A program made the position numbers and the translations under genes. A stretch of 64,000 nucleotides of DNA from Chinchilla lanigera (Eukaryota > Chordata > Mammalia > Rodentia > Chinchillidae), in NCBI RefSeq assembly GCF_000276665.1, contig NW_004955402.1:3530802-3594801 (forward strand), written 5' to 3'. Every line of letters starts with the position of its first letter. The first letter of the stretch is position 1. Positions 45,204-56,028 of this stretch are shown piece after piece. Below the pieces are notes generated by a model. It was not told the DNA's origin. It did no database searches and was given only the letters and a program-made list of their open reading frames with translations.

Positions 45204-46129
45204 GGACTGGCTGCTTGCGTGGCCATGCTGGCATCGGTTCCACATGTTCCCACCACTGATCTGACCAAGGAGGTTTCAGAAACATTCATATGGTGTGGTA
45301 GCAAGAAAAAGGAGGACAAGAGAAGTCATCTTCTAAATCTGAATGATCCTAAAAATGTTTAGTCTAGAACATTCTCCTGCTTCTGCAGAACATATCCTTA
45401 CAGGCATTACATCTCTTATTAAAAAACACTTATTAAAGTATAGCCATTCTGTGCTTTCCTATCTTGTTCATTTCTGCAGGGAACAGACTCGAGCATAATA
45501 GAAATGCCAACTCTCACCTACCGGCCTGTTTTTGAAATTCAAGCCCCAAACAATTTAGGATTTAACTGCTAGTAGGAGTGTAAGGCAAGTTTATATTCAA
45601 GGAGAAAATATGGTTTCAATGGAACAATATCTCAGGAAAAAACTGGTAAAATAGTTCAGTGTCCTCAGCCCTACTGTCCCTCATTCATAAGAGCCAAGTA
45701 AACGCATTACATTTCAAACTGGAACCAATGGGAAATATCATTCAGTGCAGCTGACCTACGTCACATGGAAGAAAAAGTGAGGCAGAGAGCAACAGGTGAG
45801 GGATTTTCTTAGTCCTGGGTCACCACGCCAGGAATACATCAAGTCAGTCAGGCTCTTTCAGGCTACTTTTTTTAAAAAATTATAGAATCCAAGGAAACTT
45901 AGTGCTTTATTCATTGTCTCATGTTGCCACTGCCTTCTACTTCCTGCAAAATGCTGGCCAAGGACATTTACTGTGCACCTGACCCGGCAGGCATCACGCT
46001 CTGATTTCCTATTTTACCGTGAATTCTCTCTGAGCCCACAAGGCCAGTCTGCAAGTGAGGAAGGCTGCTGCAGATAGATCTTTGTTGGAAATGCCCTTGC
46101 TCTCCCTTCTCCATGTATCTATGCATCTG
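45204..46129. other. Unique sequence
   Basis: Nothing recognised. The first part may be internal sequence of the hAT element. Confidence 0.35.
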
Positions 46130-46195
46130 TCACGCTTCAGAGCTCAAAGATCCTATCCCTCTGGGAAGCCTCTGCTGGCTACAGTGACCAACGCC
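46130..46195 (+). mobile_element. L2 fragment, plus strand (possible)
   Basis: 'cttcagagctcaaagatcct' and 'ccctctgggaagcctctgc' resemble the L2 3' text ('tcagctcaaatgtcacct', 'ctccgggaagccttccctg'). Confidence 0.45.
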
Positions 46196-47468
46196 TCTCC
46201 ACAGGGTAACCCTGAGTACACAGCCAGCTGCAGCGCTGGCCCACACCGCCCCTGGCCTGTAGCCATCACACACGCCATGTGTGCTCGGGTGCTCCGTGCA
46301 GACTCGAGACTGCGCAGCAGACAGCACCGAATCCCGTCACAGCCCCCGCGCCCACCGAGTCACAACTGCACGAACTGCCAGCACACGGAGGATGTCAGGT
46401 CGGCGTGGCGCTCAGTACGCACGAGCAGGAGACAAGGCTTCCTGCAAAACTCCAGGCAAAGGCGAGGCAGCATTCCCAGCCAGAGCCATGGGAAGCCAAG
46501 AGAACAATTCATTATTTTTTCCCTGTCAGCCAACCACATTATTAAACCCTAAAATACAAAGAAGTAACGTTGCTAGTTATTTAAGTTTGGAAGCAATGTG
46601 CTCACGTGCCAGGATGGAGAAACACATTTTTCTCTCATTCTTTAATTATCTATTCCCAAAAACAATAAGTAAAGACCTTGTATTTAAAAATATATAACAA
46701 AAGGGGGCCTTTTATTTTAAGACTTTAAGCTGAAAGATCAAACCTTTCACCAACCTTCTCCGTCAGCCTTTAATTTCCCCCTAGTTAGTCTTGTCAGCTG
46801 CTGGCTATTGATTTCTCGGAGATTTATTCTGCATTGTACAGAACTGAGCTGCCGCCCTCCTACTGTCTGCACCTGATCTTCTGTGATTTTAGGGTGAGGA
46901 AGGGGACAAGGCCGTGTAGGGGCTAAGCGGGGAGGGACATTAGCATGTCATCTAGCAGGTGCCTCCTCTGCCATGTGCCACTTCGATGACTTCCCATTCT
47001 CCACACGGCAGCCAAAGGGCACACATTTCATATGTGTTTGAAAAGTAATTTCCACAGAATATTTTTCAGGTCTTCAATGGCCCCTAAAGGGGAGGCAAAA
47101 ATATGCTGTAACCTTAAAAACAGAAGACAGCCACACATGCAGGAAGTCACCTTACAGCCCAGACTCAGGAAGCCAGTCACTGAGGGGAATTCAAATGAAC
47201 GAAAAGGAAGAATTCCTCTCCTAGGATCTTTAACCACGAGACAAGCATCTGCCATCAGAAACAAGCACAATGTCTGAAGTAATTTAATACGCAGCTTCCA
47301 CTCAGTGTTAAAATTTCAATTTTTAGAATGAAACCCTCAGTGACCAGTAGCAGATCTAACCCTGAACCTCAAGAACTGGGCCTATGGCACACTTTATAAC
47401 ATTAGCAATCCTCATCATTTGCAATCCTGGGTATCAACCATAGCGTCTGGAACATTTGATGAATTCCA
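46196..47468. other. Unique sequence
   Basis: No repeat is recognised. Open frames of 138-165 codons near 46055-46697 lie in GC-rich sequence and are not supported as exons. 46730-46870 is a dense, repeat-free block that would be worth a conservation check. Confidence 0.4.
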
Positions 47469-47542
47469 GGTTTTTGTTTGTTTGGTGTCAGGGATTGAAC
47501 CCAGGGCCTCATACTCTACCACTCAGCCATAGTCCCAGCCCC
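47469..47542 (-). mobile_element. ID SINE, minus strand, older
   Basis: The plus strand reads 'tttttgtttgtttggtgtca', 'gggattgaacccagggcc', 'ctctaccactcagccatag' and 'tcccagcccc'. Short flanking duplication 'aattcca' (47462-47468, 47543-47549). Confidence 0.85.
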
Positions 47543-47650
47543 AATTCCACTTTTTTCTCCACCAATAAAATCAGGATGAGCAGCAGTTAATGCAACTCCT
47601 TCTGGTCTCTTCCCACTCGACAGCTCATGGGCCCCTGACAAGACACTGGA

Positions 47651-47750
47651 TTTTGTTGGTTTCCCCCTCACCCCCCAGTACCGAGAATCGAACTCACAAT
47701 GTCACGCTTGCCAGGCAGGCACTGTGCCACTGAGCTAAATCCCCAGCCCC
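47651..47750 (-). mobile_element. ID SINE, minus strand, young
   Basis: The plus strand reads 'cagtaccgagaatcgaactc', 'cttgccaggcaggcactgtg' and 'ccactgagctaaatccccag'. The promoter boxes are near-intact. 'aagacactgg' occurs at 47640-47649 and again at 47776-47785. If this is the target-site duplication, about 25 extra bases lie beyond the element's 5' end. Confidence 0.92.
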
Positions 47751-47785
47751 TTCTTTGCTGTTTTTTAACTTGAAAAAGACACTGG

Positions 47786-48059
47786 CTATTTACTGTGACT
47801 CGCTTCAGAATGCTTATAGTGATAAAAACAATTCAGTGCACTCTGTGATTGGCAAAGGGCTTTAGCAAATAAGTGAGGCCTCCTGGATTTCTGGAGGGAT
47901 GCAGTCCTATCGGTTTGATTCTCTTAATTGCCCGCAGTATACAATTTCAGAAGTTCCAGTGTGAGAGGCAGAGGTAGAGTGCAGGTAGGAAGTACACTGA
48001 GAAGCACACATGGGGAGGGAAGGTAGTATTTATGGGACAAATATTTGTTCATTCCTCAA
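47786..48059. other. Unique sequence
   Basis: Nothing recognised. Confidence 0.35.
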
Positions 48060-48170
48060 ACCTGTCTCATCACAAGAATCACTGGCACTTGTGGAAATGC
48101 AGGGCCCTAGATCCCCAGCCCTGAGATTCAGAATCAGCCAGTCAGGGGTCAGCTGAAGGTTATCGAGCTG
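48060..48170 (+). mobile_element. MER5A-like hAT-Charlie MITE
   Basis: 'aatcactggcacttgtggaa', 'atgcagggccctagatcccc', 'agccctgagattcagaatca' and 'gtcaggggtca' follow MER5A in order ('acttgttagaaatgcag', 'cagacctactgaatcagaat', 'gggggtgg'). Both ends are eroded. Confidence 0.75.
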
Positions 48171-48725
48171 GAGTGCTGTCCCTCAACCCTGGCGGGGAGA
48201 CAGGCTGCTAGATCCCAGATTTCCTTTTGGGTAACGTTGACAAACATGTTCCAGAGCAGTGCAATGGAAAGGAAACTCCAGGAAGCACTGCAAGACTAAC
48301 ACAACATTTATTTGTTATCTAACAGAGATAATGTTCCCAAAATAAGACTTCAGAGAGTCTCCAGTAGTCAGATGACTTCTCAGAGAACATCCTTATTAAA
48401 GTCTGCAGCAAGGCGCAAGAACTGCTACAAGGGCACTAACTGATACAATGGCACTGCCCATCTTCTGGGGACTCAGGAGGGCCTGCGGTGACACTCGGAA
48501 GATCAAGGGCATGGCCCTGGCTGGTGGGAGTCCACGGACCTGGGAGTTTAGTGACAGGACCCATGCATGGCACAGCAGCTCTAAAATCCTGAGTCAGTCT
48601 GGTGCTGTGGCTTCAGGAATGGAGTATCTTTCCAGCCCCAGCCCTAAGCCAACCAGAAACAGGGCAGGAAGGTGCCAGCTTCTGGTGCTGAGAGATGTGT
48701 GAGTTGAGTTGCACCCCCATTTCTT
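48171..48725. other. Unique sequence
   Basis: Nothing recognised. A short plus-strand open frame (48448-48702) is unsupported. Confidence 0.35.
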
Positions 48726-48840
48726 TTCAAATTTTGAGACAGGGTCTTGCTAAGTTCCTCTGGCTAGGGTAGAACTCATGATCTTCTTGTGTCAGTCTCC
48801 CAGAGTGTTTGGGATTATACGCAAGCACTGCCATGGCCAG
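48726..48840 (-). mobile_element. B1 SINE, minus strand
   Basis: 'attttgagacagggtcttgc', 'tagggtagaactcatgatct' and 'cagtctcccagagtgtttgg', then 'cactgccatggcca': reversed B1, diverged. Confidence 0.85.
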
Positions 48841-49170
48841 TTTAGCGGGAGGTTTTTAATGGCTGCCCTTTCTGACAAACTTTGTGATCAGTTATACAGG
48901 AAAGCCAGGAAGACGTCTAGTAAGGTAATACACAGATGCTTTCTGCTAAATATTCATCCTGTGGACCGAACCCCAGTGGCACAGGTGGCTTTCACCCAAA
49001 CAGCAGAGTCCGGGGCTGTGACTTCTTCCTGCCCAGCGTTACAAGGAAATTTAAATTTCACTGAGCTGTCCTTCACATGTTTATAAATGCTTGGGATGCT
49101 AGCACACAGGACAACTGGCCATGCAAAACCAGGTTTTCCTGGTTAGTAATCCAAACACACACAGCCATGC
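48841..49170. other. Unique sequence
   Basis: Nothing recognised. A plus-strand open frame at 48778-49086 starts inside the B1. Confidence 0.35.
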
Positions 49171-49202
49171 AGGGGGGCAGCGGGGCAGCGGGGCAGCGGG
49201 GC
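49171..49202 (+). repeat. GGGGCAGC minisatellite, G-quadruplex motif
   Basis: Four G tracts (six G, then three runs of four G), each separated by CAGC, fit the canonical G-quadruplex pattern with three 4-base loops on the plus strand. It would place an i-motif-capable C run on the minus strand. Confidence 0.9.
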
Positions 49203-49647
49203 TAGCAGAGCTGCTGGGAAGGTCCCAAGTTCTCTCCTCCAACAGAACATCCCAGGGGCTCTGGCAGCACTGGGAGCCAGAGCAAGAGAAAGCCCTCACA
49301 TTCAACTAAGTCATCCTAAAACCAAATAAATTAGACTCCTGCTTACACAGGGAACACCACAGGGCCTGTGGGATTGAGGGGTTTTTCTAAAGGCTGTCCC
49401 TCAACTCTGATGTGGCTCCTGAAATTTTAATAAGGAGAAAAGGCCACTCATTGGTCATTAGAAACTAAAAACTTTAAAATACAAAAGACAGGTGGCAGTG
49501 ATGCTGAGTATACATGAGTTTCAGCTGCCTGGTAAGATCAGAGGGAAGGGAGGAAGGAAGAGCACTAGGTGGTGTGGGGCTTCTGAGGCAGCATAGGTCA
49601 GCCCAGAGGGTGCAAAGGCACAGCAAAAGTACTGCTGGGGGTGGGCA
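49203..49647. other. Unique sequence
   Basis: Nothing recognised. Confidence 0.35.
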
Positions 49648-49993
49648 TGCTGCGGCTGGAGTACGGGTCCCCCAAAGGCCCATGTGTTAAGGCTTGATCC
49701 CCAGCCTGTGTGCTATTGGGAGGCAGTGGAGCCTTTAAGAGGTAGGACCTGGTCTCCCAGGGGCGCAGTCTTGAAGGGGATGCCAGAACGCCTGCCATGG
49801 TCTTTCTCTCTCTGCTCCAGGACACTATGAGGTAAGCAGCTTTCTCAGCCATCTGCTCTGCCTCCTCCAATGCCTGGAGGCCACGCACCAACTCTGAAGC
49901 TGCCAAAGCTGTGAGCTAAAATCAACCTTTCCTGTCTTTAACTTGATTATCTCAGAGGATTTTGTTACAACAACAGAGAGCTGAATAACATAG
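49648..49993 (+). mobile_element. MaLR-type LTR, plus strand
   Basis: 'tgctgcggctggagtacggg', 'tcccccaaaggcccatgtgt', 'gcttgatccccagcctgtgt', 'ctattgggaggcagtggagc', 'ctttaagaggtaggacctgg', 'gctaaaatcaacctttcctg' and 'ttttgttacaacaacagaga' follow the LTR from 5' to 3' end. Clear solo LTR; an ID element inserted at its 3' end. Confidence 0.85.
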
Positions 49994-49999
49994 GGCTGG

Positions 50000-50113
50000 G
50001 AGCTGGGGATTTAGCTCAGCGGCAAAAGCGCCTGCCTGGCAAGCGCAAGGTCGTGAGTTCGGTTTCTGGTACCGGAGAAAAACAAAAAAACAAACAAACA
50101 AAAAAAACAACAA
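50000..50113 (+). mobile_element. ID SINE, plus strand, young
   Basis: 'gagctggggatttagctcag', 'gcgcctgcctggcaagcgca' and 'gtcgtgagttcggtttctgg', then 'taccggagaaaaac' with an A/CAAA tail. The perfect 16-bp duplication 'aataacatagggctgg' flanks it at 49984-49999 and 50114-50129, the longest in the window. A and B boxes intact. Confidence 0.96.
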
Positions 50114-50129
50114 AATAACATAGGGCTGG

Positions 50130-52664
50130 AGTCTTGGGTCTGAATCTGTGTCCTGCTATTCACCTGCTATAACACTCAAGCAGAGTCATCTCAATGTTGA
50201 GCTGCCATTTATACATCTGTACCCTGAGAATTAGATGGCATTATGTATGTGAAAGTATTTGGCAAAGGATGAGTCTACATATGAAAATGAAGAAATGTTG
50301 CACACCAGAATGTTACAGTCAGAAAGTAAAAACTTCCCAGAGACAAGATCCTGTCTAAAGTGAACCTGTTTGTTTTTAATGACATGAAGACATTCTGGCC
50401 CCACAGGTATAAAGCAAGGCAGCTCTCCCCGGGCGGGCCGATATAGCAGGTGACCCTGTTATGAAAGAGCATCCCTCAGCCTGCCTCATCTGGGCCCCTG
50501 GCTCCCCATGTATTTCCATGTAGCCACGCTCTAACACGCCCAAAGAGCCACTCTTTTAAAAAGCTCAGAAATAAATGTAACACTTAGCTACATGTGTGAA
50601 AGGCAGCCATGCTTTTGGAAAACATGATAGTGTATGCGTGTTCTTCACACAGCCAGACAGCGGGAGTCTACAGAAATGTAAATTGTGTCATCCCTCCAAT
50701 GCAAGGAAAAAATATTCTTCACTGAAATATAAAGGTGAGGGATAAGTGTCTGAGGGAAGAGAGTCAGCAACAAATCCAAATCTTAAGTAAATAAAATGCA
50801 AAACACAATTCTGTGCAGAAGAACTGTGTGTGGGAGAGGGCTGGTCTCCTCTGCATGACACTGGCAGCCTCCGGATGGACGCTGTGTCACCCCCACACCC
50901 CAGGACTCGGCGGGGTCTCCTCAACTGCATGATCCGGAGCAGTGTGGTGGGGCAGCCCCTCTCCTTTCCTGGGGTCACAGGCTTTTCTTCATTCTTTCTT
51001 CCTGTGCCAGGGGTCAGTTCTGAAGCAGTGGGGGCTGCCAGCAATGTTACTCAGCTCTGTCCTGTTCTGCACACTCAGATCCAAGCCCACTGGAACATTT
51101 TTCTATTTTTTAAGCCCACCAACTAGGCAGGCAAACAGCCAGTCAAAATATGCTAACTTGTCCCTAATGGTATCAGTGTGAATTGCCTGAGCAATTTTTC
51201 TACTCAATTTTCTACAAGACAGATACTATTCATGTGGCTGATGCATCCACAAGCATGTGACACACACATGTACAATTTACATGAAAGCATAGGGAAAAAA
51301 ATCTATGAATTGCAAAATTACAGTGATTCTATGGATCTCTTTCATTATTGTAAAACAAGGGGCTCATCCAACGCATAACCTCCTGACCCCATCCTAAATA
51401 AGTGGCTATTCTCAATTTAAAGCCAAATCACTTTTAGCCCTCAGAACAATCCTCAATTCATCCTCAAATCACAGAAAGTGACTTGGATTCTAGACACTCA
51501 GGGTGCTGCTGAGATCCCCTTCCATCACCTTCTTTCGGGCCACATCCGGCTGGGGAACCTTTACAGGTCAGTCCACAAAGAAAGGGCTGCTCTTTCTTTG
51601 GAGAGGTGTGTGTGTTCTGCACGGCAAACACTGGGCCATCTGAAGAGCAAACCAAGAGCCTTCCCAGCAGGAACGGCACTCAGCTCCCCTGTACATGACT
51701 CTGGAACAGCAGGAAGTGGGGGCTGGAACTTGCTGCTCCTCTGGTGAAAAAAGGGAAACAGAATCATCCTCTTCCTTCCTCACATGTTTCTTTGAACAGA
51801 ATGGTCACAGACAGAAGGCCACAAGGAGCGCATACTTAAGGACTGTCACTTGTACGTTACAGGCCCTGAGATGTGCAAGAAATGCAGCTGCAATTCTATG
51901 GATGCAAAGGAATGCACCATCTCTTAAAAGCTTTCAAAAACATACTTGCCATAATTAACTCCCAGAACTGCGCTAAAGGATTGGAGGCACAGCTGTGATG
52001 TCACTTCACAGAAGTGACAATTCCTGCTTTGCCTGGTCACCCACTAAAGGGCCCCAGGGAAGATGCCATGAGGGCAAAGCCAGCATCTGAGAGAGCAGAA
52101 GCCAGGTTCCCCTCTCACTTCTGGAGAACACCGGCCCTGCGGTCTGCACCGGGAACCGGACCCCACCTTCATAGTCTCAGCCGTGGTGAAGCGAGGACCC
52201 CTGTGTGAAACAGCGCAAAAGCACACACCAGGAATGTGAGACTGTTCTGTCTAGTTCATCTTTGGGGCCTAGTAGAGAATTTTTAGAGGACTCTGATATT
52301 TGAAATTTAATAGAAAAATCTGAGATTAAAAAAATAATTGCTTCCCAAACCAGTTAGTCCCTTGAGTTGTTCATCAAATTCTCAACTTTCAGAACACCCA
52401 GAGGACTCCTGAGAGCAATGCTGACCAACCCCAGGGGCTGGAGTACTTGAGCCTGCTGGCCCAGGGACCCTAAGAGAACCAGAGACAGCAGAGCATGCGT
52501 GGCTGGTCCTCACCATCCTGGGGAAAGCAGAAGGCTGGCCGCTCCCATGCTCCCTGACTCCTTGCACCTGCACCACTCACTCCCGCCTCCTCGTTCCATG
52601 CCTGGGGCTGCTCACTGCCTTCCACCTGACCTCCGTCTCACTACTTCCATCCTCATCCTTTGTG
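50130..52664. other. Long unique stretch, 2.5 kb
   Basis: No recognised repeats. Open frames up to 118 codons at 50688-51181 and 51464-51958 overlap on both strands and are unsupported. Confidence 0.4.
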
Positions 52665-53201
52665 GAGCCGGGTATTGATGAATTAGCCTGTGCCCGGGGC
52701 GATCACACCTGTTGGGGACCACTACAAAGTGGCTCTGAGCAGGATTTAATATTAACCAATTGGCTTGCCTTGTTTACTTGTGAGTTGTCTGAAGCTTAGG
52801 CACCTTTCTGACAAGATAAGGACACAACTGAAGACGTTTGGCTCCAACCCCAATTAACTACCAGGAGACTGCAGCTGCAGGCCCCGCACTCCCACAATAA
52901 ATACCAACCTAAAGGTAAGGTATTTCTCCTGATTGACATAATTTACTACTTGGGAAAATTCTCCCAAGATCCTATGAGATTCCCGCGTTTTCTTGAGTAT
53001 CCTCTCCCTCTGTTTGAAAACCAAATAAATATCGGGCTGCCCACAGCAGTCTTGGGCTAACTCAGAGAATACTGAAGCTGTAAGAGAGTTAGTCCCTCCT
53101 GGTACTCTAAAATCATAATATTGTCTGCATTTTATTTAAGCCTTTGAAATCCACTCGCTTGGGAGATTGCAGGCCTGATCATCCTGCAATAACTTAGGGT
53201 T
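52665..53201 (+). mobile_element. Possible retroviral-type LTR
   Basis: A block with two AATAAA-containing sites ('cacaataaatacc', 'accaaataaatatcgg'), a 'tgttggggaccactac' string that resembles an LTR start, and composition unlike its flanks. No clear terminal CA or duplication, so this is tentative. Confidence 0.3.
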
Positions 53202-53238
53202 ATTTAACCTGGTTTTTTATATTTAACCTGGTTTTTGA
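53202..53238 (+). repeat. 18-bp tandem repeat
   Basis: 'atttaacctggtttttt' occurs twice in tandem with a small difference. Confidence 0.8.
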
Positions 53239-55044
53239 TACACACCTACAAGGAACTGATTCTTGTACAACCTGAATGCATCACCCTCCGAGCAGGCGGG
53301 CCCCTCCCTTCTGAATGTTCGATTTTTATTGCTGCCAATGGTTTTAGAAACCAAAACAAAGAAGAGGACAGAAACTGCATGACATACATGCACTGAGGCT
53401 TCAGGCACCTCTGTGTCCGCCATCCCCCTTTCCAAGAGTATGTTTTACACTTTTTTCTGCTTTAGGGGCGGCTTCCTAAATCTAAACTCACACACGAGTG
53501 GATGGATTACCCATAATTTTCCTGTGATCTCATCTCCTGTGGTCCTTTAACAGCCAAAATAATCAAGAGCAATTTTCACCATTTAACGGCAATCATTTTA
53601 AATTCTGAAACTTAATGGCTTCAGCTGAGGCAGAACCATCTAAGGAAACCAAAGGAAAACGTCAATTGTAACGCACAGCAGGTGCTGACAGTGAACTCTG
53701 AGCTAGAAACCGTAAATCCGTGTGTTGACGTTAGCGGAGTATTATTTGCTGAGTAGGGCCAGCCCCAAAGCCTTCTGCCCATCGGTTTTCCAAGTGGCTG
53801 TCACCGCTCCATGGCTGGACAGCGGCCGTGCAGGGCAGCCGGGGCACTGTCTGGCTCTTCGTGCAGAACGCCAGTGCAGAGCGTGGGCCAGCAGGTCCAG
53901 GAGCCCTGCAGATATTGACTAGGGGTCTTGGAGTCATCTCATGATTTTTCCTGATTTTCTAAATACATTCAATGGCAGCCTTATGAGTCACAGCTTGCAT
54001 GTCGGCTTGGGTTGGGGATGCAGATTAACCATCAAACCTTTCCTCCAGCCTTCAGGAGACATCCAACCAAGCTTTTGAAGCAAACACATATACACTGGCC
54101 TGTATACACCAGATTTCAATTTTGAGAGGAAACACAGGGCTTGAGGAGGTCTTGGTCTTTCCTGCAGACCCTGCAGTGAAGACCCTGCACCCAAAGGCAT
54201 GACAGCAGCTCCGCTTCAGAGTTGTGCAGTCTACCCCACCTGCCTCGGCCGAATGCAGCTCACTCTTCTGCCCCCCACCAGTTATTTTGCGTTTCCTCGA
54301 CATTTTGGAAACAGCGCTCTTTTTCCTAGGTGCCTACAACGCTCGCCAATTTACCCCGCCACCGTTCTTCACAAGTCTCTAGTTGTTTGCTGTGATCCAA
54401 AAGGAGCAGCTCATTCAGGCCCTGCCGCTGCTAGAGAAGCAGGTGAATCAGTCTCCCGGAAAGCACAAAGGCGGGTGGACAGCTGTGCGAGCCAACTGCT
54501 TTGCCGACATCCTGGACAGGAGCATTTAGCCTCCACTGCTATCTGGACCTGATTGCTTTCGCCCCTTTCTTGTGGGTTCATGATATATGGCTTGCAATGA
54601 GCAGGCAGCGACTGGAAGGTGCAATTCTATGTTTCTATCAAACTCAGTCTAAAAAGACAGGCGCTGTGGCCATAAACGCGCACATCTATTCCTAAGGGGC
54701 TCATTTCCAGCTCCATTATAGCAGGTGATTATTTCCCTGCTTAACTAAGACTCTGCACCGTGTCAACAATTATCTTTGCATAAAAATATGACCCGAGGCC
54801 AGGCTTGCACAGGAAAAGAGAATTCTGTTATTCAGGTATACCTGTAGAAATCTGAACATATTATTACTTACTGACATATAATAAGATTATGTAAACCAGA
54901 AAGCAAGTCTCACGGCAAACTGATCCAGTAACATACACGTGCCACTTTAGTAAATGTACTTACTAATTGTTTATTTCATTGTGCGGTTTTGTTTAAACAG
55001 AGCACAATTTTCAGCTATCTATAAATTCAATTTTCATTTCTGGC
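53239..55044. other. Unique sequence
   Basis: No repeat is recognised in 1.8 kb. The open frame at 54199-54552 (117 codons) lacks support. Confidence 0.4.
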
Positions 55045-55510
55045 ACTCGGGCCTGTGCTGACTAATTTTATGCGTCAATCTGACTGGGCCACAGGGCACA
55101 GAGACACTAAGCAGCACAAGTCGGGGTGTGTCAGTGACTGCGTTTCTGGAGGAGAGGAAGTGTGAATTAGTGATCAGCCAAGTAAAGTGGACTGGATTGC
55201 TGTGACCACGCCCACCCCCCAGCTGAAGGCCTGAAGAGAAAGAAGCTGGTGGCCTCAGGACTGGCACTCCTTTGGCACTGACTTCCCTGGGTCTCCAGCG
55301 TGCCCGCCGCGGACCTGGAGACCAAGCGCCTGTACTGCGTTAGCCCTGGCCTTGCAGTGCGCCTCTTTCACATGCTCACAGCCCACTGTGTCTGCTTCCG
55401 CAGAGCCCTCGTCACTCAGCGCTAACACCCGAGGCCTACCTACGCTAGTTTGCCACGCATGGGTTCTGTGAGAGCCACTCACTCTGTGTCTTGCCCATCT
55501 CTCCCCAGGT
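55045..55510 (+). mobile_element. Mammal-wide LTR-like repeat, plus strand
   Basis: 'tgctgactaattttatgcgt', 'caatctgactgggccacagg', 'tcggggtgtgtcagtgactg', 'cgtttctggagga', 'gactggattgctgtgaccac', 'ccagctgaaggcctgaagag' and 'ccctgggtctccagcgtgc' follow a common mammalian interspersed repeat ('tgtcaacttgactgggcc', 'ctgggtgtgtctgtgagggtg', 'cagttgaaggcctgaat', 'tgggtctccagcttgc'). Family name not recalled with certainty. The right end is diverged. Confidence 0.65.
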
Positions 55511-55814
55511 ATCTCAAGTCCCTCATGTGAATCTCAACAGTACCTCTGTGGCTAGATGACATCCCACACCTCCTGCTAGGGAGGGCTTCATTCTTTGTGG
55601 ACATCCAGGAAAGGCCTAACGTTTCCGGGCAGCCGCCCCACCCTGCCCAGCCTGTACTGACATTGCTGTCCGCACCAGGGATCAGGATCGGACACATTCC
55701 AAGTTCTTACGCTGCACTCCAGCATTTTTCATGTAAATGCTGTTTCTCAGCTGGATCTCGAGTTCCCTACCACCCTGTGTTCGCATACTCTGGACCCCGC
55801 ACCCACCGTGGTGT
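55511..55814. other. Unique sequence
   Basis: Nothing recognised. Confidence 0.35.
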
Positions 55815-56028
55815 CTGGGTGATAATGAGGAGGCAGGGCTTTAGAGGTCCCTACGACTGTGGGTCCCTACAACCGCTGCCTTCCGCCATTTACCGTGGAA
55901 GGGAAGTGCTCCAAACCTCCAAACCTGGGTGATAATGAGGAGGCAGTGCTTTAGAGGTCCCTACAACTGTGGGTCCCTACAACCGCTGACTTCCACCATT
56001 TACTGTGGAAGGGAAGTGCTCCAAACCT
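55815..56028 (+). repeat. 110-bp tandem duplication (about 1.95 units)
   Basis: Unit 1 is 55815-55924 and unit 2 is 55925-56028, in register at a spacing of exactly 110 bp. I count 5 mismatches over about 104 aligned bases (95%). Open frames in the two units therefore look like paralogues, but only because the DNA is duplicated. Both units contain an internal short repeat ('ggtccctac' / 'gggtccctac'). Confidence 0.95.

Noticed and set aside
46055..46552. 165-codon plus-strand open frame
   Set aside because: Three frames are open together across GC-rich DNA, Arg/Ser/Pro-rich, which indicates composition and not coding.
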